A DNA stretch of 64,000 nt from contig NC_092665.1 in NCBI RefSeq assembly GCF_032118995.1, forward strand, positions 14,032,012 through 14,096,011. Direction: 5' to 3'. Every line of letters starts with the position of its first letter. The first letter of the stretch is position 1. Below the pieces are notes generated by a model that saw only the letters and a program-made list of their open reading frames with translations, was not told the DNA's origin and ran no database searches. This document shows, piece by piece, positions 47,701 through 59,300 of this stretch. The stretch comes from Asterias amurensis (taxonomy: Eukaryota; Echinodermata; Asteroidea; Forcipulatida; Asteriidae). The position numbers were made by a program, and so were the translations under genes.

Positions 47701-50700
47701 CTCTTTACATCGATTCGAACACTGGCCAAACGACAGCCAAACATCTAGCGTTTGTTTTCACAAACACTACATGCCTAGTTATTACTGTTATTATTATTAA
47801 TATTAATATAAACCACAAGGGAAACTGACTGGGTAAATTTGTAAATGATTTTTGGGGTTGAACAAAGAATTGACTAGAGTGGGATCCGGCACGTTAATCT
47901 GGAGGTCGTTGGTTCGAATCCCACTCTAGCCAATTCTTTGTTCAACCCCAAAAATATTATTACTATTATTATTACTAATACTTACAGCTTATCCAGCATC
48001 TTAATCTTACTCTGTACCAGTGCTGCTCTATTGGCATTGTATCTGAACCTATTGATAAATCCCTAGAAACGAAAAAAAAATAATAAAAATCAGAGAAAGT
48101 TCAACTTTGCCAGAATTGAAAGGGGAGAATTGCTGTACAAAGTTTATTTAGTTTCACCGGACGTTCGGAAAAAACATTTAACTGTAGGATCGAATGTTGG
48201 AACAACTATGCATAGAACTGAAATTTAACATATGAATGCTGTGAAGATACCATCGTCTCCTGACGATGACTAGAGCAAGCTAGTCAAAACATTGAGACCA
48301 ATTAAGAACTCACTCCGCAGCAGTGAAGTTATAAACGGTCCACTAAAAGCTAAAGCAATAGTCCCCTCCTTTTTTCTACCTTTGTGGCAGTTGGAAGAAA
48401 TATCTACATGTATGAGGGACAGGGAGATTTGGGGGCAACTGAGACGGAGCATCATTAACAGAGGACACCGCTCGAAATATAGAAATAGTCGGACAGTAGG
48501 AAACGGACCCGGTCACTCTACCTGAACGTGCTCCCTGAACTGTTTCTGTGCTTCAAACTCCTTCTGCTGGTTGGACAGACGCTCGGTTTTCGTCTTGAAG
48601 AACGTCTCGTAATCGCCTTTGAACGCATCCAATGTTTTTGAGTGGAGGTAAAGAATATCGGTGGAGACGACATCCAGGAAGTTTTTGTCGTGGGAGACGA
48701 CTAGAAGAGTGCTCGGCCAATTCTGCGAGGGTGAAAATTTTTTAAACTCAAAAGGCACACGTTGCATTGGATCGGGTGAGTTGGTCTTTGAAATGCTTTT
48801 GAAATTGTTTGTTATGAAATGCATATGGTTAGAAAAGTGTTTTAAAAGTAGAATATAACGATCCACACAAATATGTCTTGAAATTGCATGGTCTTCCTTA
48901 TACGTCATGAACTAACACAGCATGCAAATTTGTGGTTGACTCCACAAAATGGCTAAATTATTTGTTTTTATTTGAGTGTAGTAGTAGGAAGTTTATTCCA
49001 AACAGGAAAAAGGTATGCGTATTCCACAGGTCAGCCTAGAATATAGTTTTAAAAAAGTTAAAGGAACATTACAGAATTGGTTTTGCTAGCAAAAAAGTTG
49101 CTGGCAGTATAAGCACATTATGTAATCCACCATATACATCAACTGACAAACCTATAGAGGTTTGAGATAGAATGGCCTTCTGGGTCACAAGAGAATAGCG
49201 AAAAACCAATTACAAATTTTGTATTGCATCCATGCCAAAACAAAAATGAATAACACACTCACTGGGCGATAAACTCCAAACGCGAAATTAGATTATTTAT
49301 TTCTCATCAAATATGACATTTCAGACAGACGTATTTCAAGGGATGTTTGTTACTACCATCATTATGAGACCGTGTAAGTTTTATGTAAATCCGTGATCTT
49401 CGCGATTTTTGTTTCTTACCAATTCTGTAACGTTCCTTTAAGAAACAAAACAATGCACAGTCCTGTAACAATCACATCAGCTGCAGTGTTTTTTGAGGTT
49501 GTCAGATACAAATTTCTCTAGATTACGACTTCATTTCAGAGGGAAGTATTTCAAAATCAGTGAGCTTTTTAACTGAAACAAAACACTGATGTTTCTCATC
49601 CTTACTAATCATTTTTAATTCTTGTCTTTCTTTTTTTTTGCGTTTCACTACACTCAACGAACCTGTAGGTAACTCTCAAGCCACAGGATGGCTTTTATAT
49701 CTAACATGTTTGTAGGCTCGTCAAGTAGCAGTAGGTCTGGCTTAGAGAAGAGCGCCCTCGCTAGTGCCAAGCGCATCCTCCAACCTCCGGAGAACTCCCT
49801 GTGACGAAAACGAAATGGGATAGAGATAGGTAGAAACTTCACAAATCAAAAAAAATAAGTTGCCAATGGTAACGAAGAACGTTGTCAGTGCAGTCGACTA
49901 AAGTCACCTATGGCACAGAAGAGGGGGTACGAGTGCAGACAACTTATGTCACCAATGGTAAGGAAGAGGGGGTATGAGTGCAGTCGACTAAAGTCACCAA
50001 TGGTAAGGAAGAAGGGTATGAGTGCAGTCGCCAAAGGCTCCTGTGGTAAGGAAAAGATTATACTGAGATAAATAAAACAAAGACATTTTGAACGAGCAGC
50101 TTACCGTGTTTTCATTTTCTGCATATCTTGTGAGAATCCCAATCCGGCTAGAATCATCCCTGCCCTGTTGATGAAAATAAGTAAACTTGCATCATAATTT
50201 CCAACTGAGGACAGAAGATCTGTCTGTTTTTCCATATCCAAGAGTGCTTCTCGAACACGTTGTAGCCTTGTCCTTCGCAATTCAGCTCTTAGCTGTGAGT
50301 AAGGATGATTAGCCCCCCAAATTATTAAATGAAAAAAAAAAAAAAATGTACTAGCATAAAATTATCACTAGTCATTCTAAGAACGAGGCACCACCAATCG
50401 ATTGGTGGCGCTGTTTCCTGCTACAAATTTTTCGCAAGTATTGGCTGTGTTTCATAGAAAATTCATTTTGATATATTACTATCCTGATGAACTTCTTTTA
50501 TGATAATATGACCTAACCTTGTTTAAGTTAAAAGAGGGCACTATGTTCAAGTTTGGCACATGGACCTACATCTTTCCCGGCATCTTAATCTCACTCTGTA
50601 CCAGGGCTGTTTCATACAAAGGGACCAGACTAAAGTTCCTTCCAGCCTCACCCCGGTTACATTGATTTGCATGTATAACGGTTACTTACTTTGCCGGAGC

Positions 50701-53700
50701 TTTATCAGCCTCTATCTCTTCAAGACTTGCGTACACCTGCGACAGTCTGCTGCTGACAGCAGGATCTGCACCACCCGGACTAAACGAGACAAGCAGAGAA
50801 AAACATTCATAATTCATCACATTAGACAATCAACCCTCCTACTGTTTGACCAACAAACATTGTGAACTATGGTATTGAATGTTAGATAAAGTCAGGAAAA
50901 TATTGAACTTTTGTTTTGCATTTTATGGTTGCGTATTATCCTGTGCTTTTAATATAAAAAAATTGAAAATAAGACCTAGAGCCCTGTTCCTAGTTTACTT
51001 CAGAGGCTCGATTCTGAAATTCTGGGTTGAAAACCCGCAGTGGACGAGTGGTATAGATCTTTATCACGCTGTCACCATCTTGGTCATGTTCCCTGTTTCA
51101 AATAACAGTAATGAATGCTAACATTCATTGCGCAAACATGGCACCAGACTATTATTTCGTCCAGCCTCAGTTTGGTTACAACGAGTTGGAATGGAGTAAA
51201 ATCAAGATGGTCACACCGTGATAAAGGTCTATAGTCTCACCTTGTGGCGTTGAGCTTCTCGATGAGTTGTCGCTCCTCCTTCAGAAGTTTTTCTCTCAGC
51301 ACGTCGCTCTCTAGCACACTGTCTAACGCAATCGTCTCGTCTCCAATAACTTCTTGTTCAACGTGAAGAATACTGATATGAGACTGGATGCGAAGCTCGC
51401 CACTGTCGACAAATCAAATAACCGAAATTAAAAACCAAAACACAATCCTTTATCCTGTTGTTTCAGTGGAAAAAAACGTTGTTTATCACCCTAGCAATAA
51501 TCTCCGAGCAAAAACGTCGTAACTCGCATGAAAACTATCTGTGCGAAAACATTGTATCTCGCACAGAAATCCTGGGTGCAAAATTTGGTATCTTGCACAA
51601 AATTTTCTGTACATTGATGCACGCCAGAAATGTGCAAAACATTGTATCTCGTCATGTACTTGTATTTTGTGTGTATGTTCAGGCTATTTTAAGAGACCTA
51701 GGACGTTTTGACAATTTCAAACTCGCTCACAATGTGAGTGTTATATTAGGAGAAAAAATGCTCTCACACAAAAAGATTCCTTTTTCCCTTTAGTCTTATC
51801 GCTCAAAAGTGACTCAAAGTCCAACCCAATTTTTTCGTTTGATTTTGGGTGATTTAGGCCAGATTGGATGTTGGGCTAGCCTTGTCCGGTGTTCTTTAAG
51901 CCACCTTCGCAAAACCATTCAGGGACAACTCGCAAACTGACATCTTCAGTTGATTTTCCGACCTGCAAAATTTTCCCCAAGCACTCCAACTATAATTGTA
52001 GTTAAGATTGAATAACTATAATAAATATTTATATAACGCATGCTTCACTGTAAAACATAAATCAACAAGTTATAGGGTAATAAAGAAACATTAGAACAAA
52101 CTTGGGATCATTTTAAACAATAAATACCTTGAGATCATTTTTAGTAATGTGCTCTTTCCTGCGCCGTTCCTTCCGCAAAAACCATACCTTCTTCCAAAGG
52201 TCAAGGTCAAATTGGCTTCTTTTAACAACACTCTGACGAAGAGGAGAAAATATTACAGATTAATTATCACAAAAAATAATATTAGTGGCTTCTTGTATGG
52301 CCCTGACATCCCTCACTCAGTGACACTCGATATTTGTTATCACCTAGGCCCAATTTCATAAAAGCCTGTAAGCACAACAAACCTTCGCTTAGCAGAAATA
52401 CGTTACCAGCCAGAATACCATACAATTACCAAGAAATGTCACTTACTTGTCACCAAATGCCACATCAAAGTTCTCGATTCTGATGTCCGTTGCCCGACTG
52501 TTTCCAGATTCGTCCATTTTTTGTTCCTTTCTGTTGACAGCCTGGCTAGCTGATGCTGTAATGGTAGACCTGTAGACATAAAAATAATCAAAATTTAGAC
52601 TTGTAATTCAGAATCAGAATTATTTAGTCGGCAAAGCATCCTAATTGAAACATCACGCCAACTTTTTGTAGAGAAGACGATGAAGACATTTCAGTTTTAA
52701 GCCCAGTTCATACTTCCTGCGAATGCGAATGCAATACGAATGTTGACGTCACAAATTCAAAAAGAATTATTCGCAGCAGTTCAACTTTGCTCAAATCACT
52801 TGCGAATATCGCTGCAAAGGAGGGTTGTAACGTCAAATTCACGTCAAATTCGCTTCGCATTCGCATTCGCATTCGCAGGAAGTATGAACCAGGCTTTAGG
52901 CGTGGGAGGAAAACCCCTACCCACGCAGCCAGGTAGGGGCTGAACCCAATCCAAATGCAGGGCTCTGGTTCGGGCTCGAACACAAAGAAGAAAGGCAGTG
53001 ACAAAAACCACTAGGGTCCAGGTGAAAGGTAGGGACAGAAACCACTGGGGCCCAGGTGAAAGGTAGGGACAAAAACCACTAAGCTAAGGTTTAATAAAAT
53101 ACTGTAGTCCAAGTTAAAAACAGGAAGAAATCTCCCTACCCTGTTTGTTTTGTTGTCGTTACTTCTTTTTGTGCTCGTCGTTCCTGCTTCGCTTTTATCT
53201 TCGCTTCTGCTTTTTCCAGTTTCTTTTTGTTAACCAGCTGGAGAGAAAAAAAATCACACCAAAATGAAATTACGTTAACGAAGAAAAGAATACCATTCCA
53301 CTGCAAGGGTTGTGCATGGTGGTAAGTTAAAATAAAGATTGATTCATTTTATCTACAGGTAACCAAATAAAGGCACAATTTAATCTACATTGTGACACCC
53401 ATCAAACACACTCACCATTGAGTTGTCCTTTTTCACCATCCATATTGAAGCGTCACCTTCTCCATGTTCTTCAGCTAAAAAAAGAAAAATTCTGCAAAAT
53501 TAAAAAAAACTCTTGGTTTTGTTAACATTTGATCATTAAAAATTAGTTTTTCTTTTTTTAAAGGATTTGGGTACTTTTTGTAAGACAAAACACATTGTCC
53601 ACAGATTTACATACAGTTTGAAGATATTGATCATAGAATGCTTCCCTTAAAATATTAGTTGCTGAGGTGCTGTAGTTTTTGAGAAATGACTAAAACAATG

Positions 53701-56038
53701 TCACGAAAAAAGTTTTAAATGCTACAAAAAAATTCTGCCTCACTGAGGCGAAAAGTATTTTCGCGACTTGTTTTACTCTTTTTCTCAAAAACTACAGCAC
53801 CTCAGTAATACTTTAAGGGAATCTTTCTACCATCATTATCTTCAAACCGTGTAAGTTTAATGTACATGTAAATATGTACACGTTGTGTTTTGTGTCCTAC
53901 AAAAAGTACCCAGCCCTTGATTTCACCAAACTCTACCTAACTCAGGATTAATCAATAGGACTTAATCAATTTGTTAAGTTCTGTATTCTTTTATCTTCCA
54001 GTACGCGAGTACTGGAAGATAAATTCGTTATCACACGCGCACTCGTGAAATACGAAATAATATAGCGCGTCTGCGGCCCATATCCAACTCAGCCTTCGAC
54101 CTCGCTGGATATGGGACGCAGACGCGCTATATTTTTTCGTATTCCACTCGCGCTTGTGTGATAACTTATAATACGGTAGGACACAATGAACCCATTATAA
54201 GTTAGGACAGGTTACTCGTCCTAACTCGAGACCCTGCAGACCCTGTAACTGCACGCCCTTGGTGAGTTCCACCAACCTTCAAGTCTCGCACCGATATGCA
54301 CTGGAGCATCCAGGAGGATCATGCTGGTGGACGCATTGGACCCCTGATCAGTTCCGCTGGAAGAAAAAAAAAAAGGAAAAGAGATTATGTCTTACAAGCA
54401 AATTTAGGCATACATCTTTTGACTGACCACCTTTATTTCGTTGCGTCAGTAAAAAAACGCTGCATCTTAACTTGCTTTGTATCTAGCTTGAAAAGCACTG
54501 TGTAAATATGATGTATATTATCGGCACAAACAGGTTTAGTGTTACATAAATCAGGCAATTTTCATCATCATCATCATAATCATCTTCATCAAGTTCATCC
54601 AGAGTAGGATGCAGCCCTCCTCATGTGAAACATTTGGTCCGAAAAAAGGACAAGTGACGTCAAAACTCAGTTTGTATTTGGATTCAAGTATGAACCGCCG
54701 GGCTTTACTCGAGCACATTCAAAAACGTGCGTGGGTTTCTTCTTTGTGCACAACGATATTGTTTTAGGGTGGCAAACTTACACTTTCACGGCTTTAAGAA
54801 GTTTTTCACAAAGCTTCAAGATTTCATCTTCCTCCTTGTCTTGAGCAACTTCATGTAGGACTCCGCCCACTGCTTCGTAGACATCGTTGGCATTATTAAA
54901 CTCATCGGCATCCTCTAGAACACCTACATGTATCAAAAGAAACAGAACAGGATGTTAGGTGTCGTCATGGCCGAGTGGTTTAGAGCATCAAATTCAAGTT
55001 CTGGTGGTTGAGTAATCAGAGTGTGGGTTCGAGTCCCTGTCATGACACTTGTATCCTTTGAGCAAGATACTTTACTTTAATTGCTTCCCTTCACCCAGGG
55101 GTATAATTGGGTACCTGAGAGGTTAGAGGTTGATATTGTGTAAGCGCTCGCAACGCATGAAACAAAAATGGTTGGGGATCAACCATTCTGTGAAAAGGGG
55201 TGTTCGTGCACACCAAGTTGTCTTTAATATTGTACTTGTTGTAGTGCACCCTATGCGTGAGCACCACCTGTGCACCCTTGTGCTTAACCGCGGTGCACAG
55301 CCACAGGCGCTGTTCATCCATAGTGGAGTGTGTTTTATTTAAATGTAATAATTTTCATGATTGTTGTACTTGTAGTTACAAAAAGGGAAACAAAAAAGTT
55401 TCGGTATCCTCAACTCAATCCTGCCAACACTTTTTCATTCATTATCAGATTATTGGAATAAGAAATATCATATTATAGCTCTTGTAGAAGTTCAGTTTGA
55501 CAGGCCTAAAAAGCAGCCATGTGATTAAGCAGCCATTATTAATTGATCAATTATCATGAAGCATTCCACCTCTCATAATGGATAGAGTATCAGTAGAGGA
55601 AGTAATACTTTTAATTATAATTGGTTGCATGTTGTTGAGGAGTGCAAACTAGCCGCAAGCGCAAGCTTGAAGCTTGCACGCGCAATCTGCAATTAAAGAT
55701 TACGCGGCCCATCTTCAAACTTGCGGATGCGAACAAAAATCGGGCCATCAATTTTGCGCGCTCATGACATCGGAGAAAACTTCAATAATGAAGTTTTGCG
55801 CCCTACAGTCCTACACATTAAAAAAAATGTACATATTTCTGTCCTGTCACTGGCAGCTAAAAATGAAGTTAACTGACATTCTTAGGATTTAATGGCGGGA
55901 AAAAAGTACGGAATATTTACACACTCATGTCCTTTATAATATTTCATCGTTTTGGTAAACCTTACCAGTCACATAATTCAACAAATCCCCATCAATTGCA
56001 GGTAGTGTCGACGTCAAAATAACACCGCACGCCGCCAT
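44751..56038 (-). CDS. ABCF3: ATP-binding cassette subfamily F member 3, complete
   Basis: Nineteen coding exons join in frame to 712 aa (human about 709): 55966-56038, 54782-54923, 54277-54356, 53416-53474, 53140-53237, 52447-52569, 52128-52232, 51241-51402, 50690-50779, 50105-50164, 49663-49798, 48522-48722, 47986-48062, 47303-47347, 46628-46760, 46102-46282, 45702-45834, 45209-45296, 44751-44903. NBD1 has Walker [10 protein letters not shown] (about 212-220), signature FSGGW and Walker [10 protein letters not shown] (353-361). NBD2 has GENGSGKTT (530-538), LSGGQ (616-620) and ILDEPTN (638-644). ABCF proteins lack membrane domains and act on ribosomes or translation and antiviral responses; the exact role here is inferred from orthology. 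The start MAACGVIL matches the family N-terminus. All motifs appear intact. Confidence 0.96.
45998..46078. repeat. hAT-type MITE fragment in ABCF3 intron
   Basis: Shares 'tgtctccttgcggt' and 'gcatcaccagtgcaccctct' with the complete element at 58279-58564, and is followed by a TAAAACTCTATG-like end. The left end is not clear. Confidence 0.6.
47849..47955. repeat. Foldback with tRNA-like B box in ABCF3 intron
   Basis: About 35-bp arms (tttggggttgaacaaagaat and its complement) flank a loop with GGTTCGAATCC. Arm pairing continues into a GAGTGGGA/TCCCACTC stem. It lies about 30 bp from the 47986 donor of an ABCF3 exon. The tRNA-like loop inside a long palindrome suggests a pseudo-tRNA-derived element. 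Confidence 0.65.
48745..48910 (-). repeat. Family C arm in ABCF3 intron
   Basis: Contains 'ttggatcgggtgagttggtc' and 'gatccacacaaatatg', diagnostic of family C. Only one arm is present, directly beyond the 48722 acceptor of an ABCF3 exon. Confidence 0.6.
49062..49437. repeat. TTAA-flanked MITE in ABCF3 intron
   Basis: Termini AGGAACATTACAGAATTGG and its inverted near-copy (CCAATTCTGTAACGTTCCT) are each bordered by TTAA. It is distinct in sequence from families A, B and C. Confidence 0.75.
52700..52895. repeat. 196-bp Harbinger-type MITE in ABCF3 intron
   Basis: Termini AGCCCAGTTCATACTTCCTG and an inverted near-copy are flanked by duplicated TTA. Subterminal 'gcgaatgcgaatgc' runs pair between the arms. 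Confidence 0.85.
53560..53920. repeat. Inverted-repeat MITE in ABCF3 intron
   Basis: Arms begin AAGGATTTGGGTACTTTTTG and end with a diverged complement (AAAAAGTACCCAGCCCTT). Long pairing includes 'actacagcacctcag'. The right border is eroded. Confidence 0.65.
54027..54165. repeat. Hairpin element in ABCF3 intron
   Basis: Arms of about 60 bp (GTTATCACACGCGCACTCG and its complement, with 'tatagcgcgtctgcg' inside) meet near 54096. It is nearly a full palindrome. Confidence 0.75.
54961..55200 (+). repeat. tRNA-derived SINE
   Basis: A tRNA-like head (ATGGCCGAGTGGTTTAGAGC A box; GGTTCGAGTCC B box) is followed by a tRNA-unrelated body (tcacccaggggtataattgg). It shares 'tcagagtgtgggttcga' with the tRNA-like segment at 34467-34563, so both belong to one SINE family. 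It lies in ABCF3 intron 1. Confidence 0.7.
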
Positions 56039-56345
56039 GTTGAAATTGCACAATCAGAGCAAGAATTTAACCTCGTTTTCAAATAACAGCTGAGTGAAAC
56101 CGGAAGCCTTGACCGCAACGGCATATACAACTACTCACCTGAGAACGAGTTCGAGGTTGGGAGGTAATATATCCTGACGCCCCACATATAAATTGTTGTA
56201 TGTTTGAGAAGGGAACCATGCAATTGCTGACTGCCGCGAAAACAGTGTTGACAGGAATGAGTAGAGTGGAGAGAGTCAACTGAAGTGAGAGTTCTTTTCT
56301 AAAACACCCTATGTTCTTATTTTGCATGGGTGTTTAGTTTTCAAG
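56039..56345. promoter_or_regulatory. Shared divergent promoter interval of ABCF3 and TAF5L
   Basis: Only 307 bp separate the ABCF3 and TAF5L start codons, on opposite strands. Both 5' UTRs and core promoters must lie here unless unseen upstream exons exist. I see no TATA box with good spacing, as is usual for housekeeping bidirectional promoters. Confidence 0.75.
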
Positions 56346-59300
56346 ATGAAAAGGGTCAACAGTGAGCAGATACAAACGGCTGTTTTAAGTTATCTCAAGC
56401 GACGGCAGTTTATTGTAAGAAAGATATTTATGTTTGGCCCAGTTGTTTTTTATTAACCAATTTTTAGTTTAAAACACTTGAAACGTCACTTGTCATTAAT
56501 TAACCACAAAAAGGGTAAAAACACACAACATAATAATTCAGAAAAATATTGGATACAATAGACCATTGCATTTTATTGTTGTATTTCTATAACATTAATG
56601 GTATTTAAACAATTACTAGCAGTTACTAAAACTGATCATGGAAGTTGAATGACAATCAGAATGATGAATCATGGAGGAATGGGTCATGAACATTTATTGT
56701 ACTGTAGGCCCTAGTCATTATTGATGAATTAAGCTTAAAGGTTTATCGCGATTCAGAACCGCAATGCGTTAGGGATAGGCAGATGGGGCATTTTCTATCG
56801 CGGTGTATGTTGTCAGGCACGACACATGCGCATGCATCGCCTATAATATCTTTGTATGGGTTCAACAGCGCCCTCTGTTGATATTTTGCTATTCGCGACA
56901 CAGGGGTGGGGGGGGTGTTAGGGGGTTGCTAAGTCGGGGGCGCTAAGTGGGAGGAGTGAAAAGTTTCTACATCCTGCAACCACTTTATATTCGCAATTCA
57001 AATTTCAAATTAAAACAAACTCACATTTATTTCCATACTTCATGAAAACAGTACAAAAAAATTAGATTAACAATACTTTATAAATAATATCTGCTTATTG
57101 ATGCCAATGGATGTCCTTCCTTGTTTGCTTTTCAGGATTCCAGCAGTGAGACATTTAGTAAGAAGTCGCTACGTCTTACAGAACCTTTGTCTGTAATGGC
57201 TACCGAGGCGGCCATTAAGAGAGAGACTGGAGTCCTGAACGTCATCTCATGCACAACATGGTAAAAGGTTCAGGGGATTTTTTCTAAAACTCTGCTTTAG
57301 GTTCAATCTCTGGCTCCCGGCGCTAGCAAAGCCGGGAGCCAGAGATGGAACCTCAAGCAGAGTTTTAGAAAAAGTCCCCTGAATTTTATCGGTTTTACCA
57401 AAACAAAGCACTGCTTGGTTTTGGGTTTTGATAAAACCGTGTAAAATGTTCACACTGCTCAAAAAATGGTGGCGGAGTCCAAGCCGGAGCTAAAGCCGGG
57501 TTTAAAAAAGTCTCAGATTTTCAAGACAATCTCCACCAGACTTTTTTCTTATATTCTCTTTTTTCTTATAATTTTGTTTTCAGCGAGTCGGATCCAGAGA
57601 ACTATGAGCAGCAGTATTCCCAGATCAAGACATTCATTGAAAATACAGTGGCACCTTTCAAGGTATATTATTGGTGTGTAATATGCGATTCAAGTAAAAT
57701 GAGTCACACTTTAGACCTAAATATAAGAAAAGGCTGTTGCAAAAATATTTATTGAATAAAAGATCTTCATTAGAATTTTTTTTTTTTCTTATGACACAAA
57801 TATCTCTCAGGGATGAGATTCCTCCATTTTAAAACGGAATTCCAGGATTTTTTTTGGCCCTAATAAAATAAATTCTAAAAGAAATGATATATAACCATAT
57901 AATATGTAGTTTTCGAGAAAGAAGTAATTTTTCCACGAATTTGATTTCGAGACCTCGGATGTAGAATTTGAGGTCTCAAAATCAAGCATCTAAAAGCACA
58001 CAACTTCCTGTGACAAGGGTGTTTTTTTCTTTCATTAATATCTCGCAACTTTGACGACCGATTGAGCTCAAATTTTCACAGGCTTGTTTTTTTATGCATA
58101 TATTGAGATACACTAACTATGAAGACTAGTCTTTGACAATTACCAATAGTGTCCAGAGTCTTTAAGCTATTTTTTCTTTCTGTACAGGATGAGCTGAATT
58201 TGCTTCTCTACCCGTTGTTTATCCATCTCTTTCTGGACATGATAACAAATGGCCACAAGTCAGCAGGTGGGTTCATACCATAGAGTTACATGTATATATA
58301 AGAACTAGAGGGCGCACTGGCCTATATACGCGCTCCGGCATGCGCGCAAGCAGCCATTTTCTAAGTTGACAAAACTGGCATCCCACAGCGTGTGTTTGTG
58401 CGCCATTTTGTAAGTTGATCAAAACAGCATCGCGCAGCGTTCAATAAACATTTCCTTTTCAACGCGCATACATAATGGCGCGCGCGTGTCTCCTTGCGGT
58501 ACTGTCGCCTTTGTGCAAGAAGCATCACCCGTGCGCCCTCTAGTTGTTATAATATAACTCTATGGTTCATACACAGGTTGTGTTTACGCTTCCCAGAACA
58601 TTATCAGTACGTACGATTATTTAAATACAAAGACTCACGGAAGACGATTTGTTGTTGTTATCTTCTGCATGCAGTCTATTCATTTCTACATTATAAGGCT
58701 TTGCATATAGAAGAACACCCTTGGGTGCCCAAGACAAGAGTATTCCATTTACTTTGCCCATACAACTTTTATTTCCCCTCAAACCATTAAGAAGTCATCA
58801 TTCCGGGAATGAGACAAAAAAACACATCCTTGAGTCCAGATAGGTCCCTAACCACAGACTCCACACCCTCCTCGGTATTCTAGGAATAGCCACTACTACC
58901 ACAATGACCTTCTCACCACTAAGCTCTGGGTGAGAGTTCGGACATGACTAATAATGACATCACAACACACCATAACTAAGTAAAGCACTGGACACGTTTG
59001 GTAATTGTCAAAGACCAATATTTTCACATGGTGTATCCCAACATATGCATTAAATAACAAACCTCTGAAAATTTGGGCTCAATTGGTCATCAAAGTTGCA
59101 AGAGAATAATGAAAGAAAAAGACAGTGTGTTGCACAAATTTGTGTGCTATCAGATGGATAACAGCTGAAGCCTTGTTTATAATTTGAGGGAGAAACTAAT
59201 TCTCAAAAACCATGTCACTTCAGAGGGAGCGGTTTCTCACAATATTTTACACTATCAACAGCTCTCCATTGTGCGTTACCAAGTAAGTTTTTATGGTGAC

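Noticed and set aside
48513..48908. A 131-aa protein on the minus strand
   Set aside because: It is an ABCF3 exon (48522-48722) plus a family C repeat read through the acceptor side.
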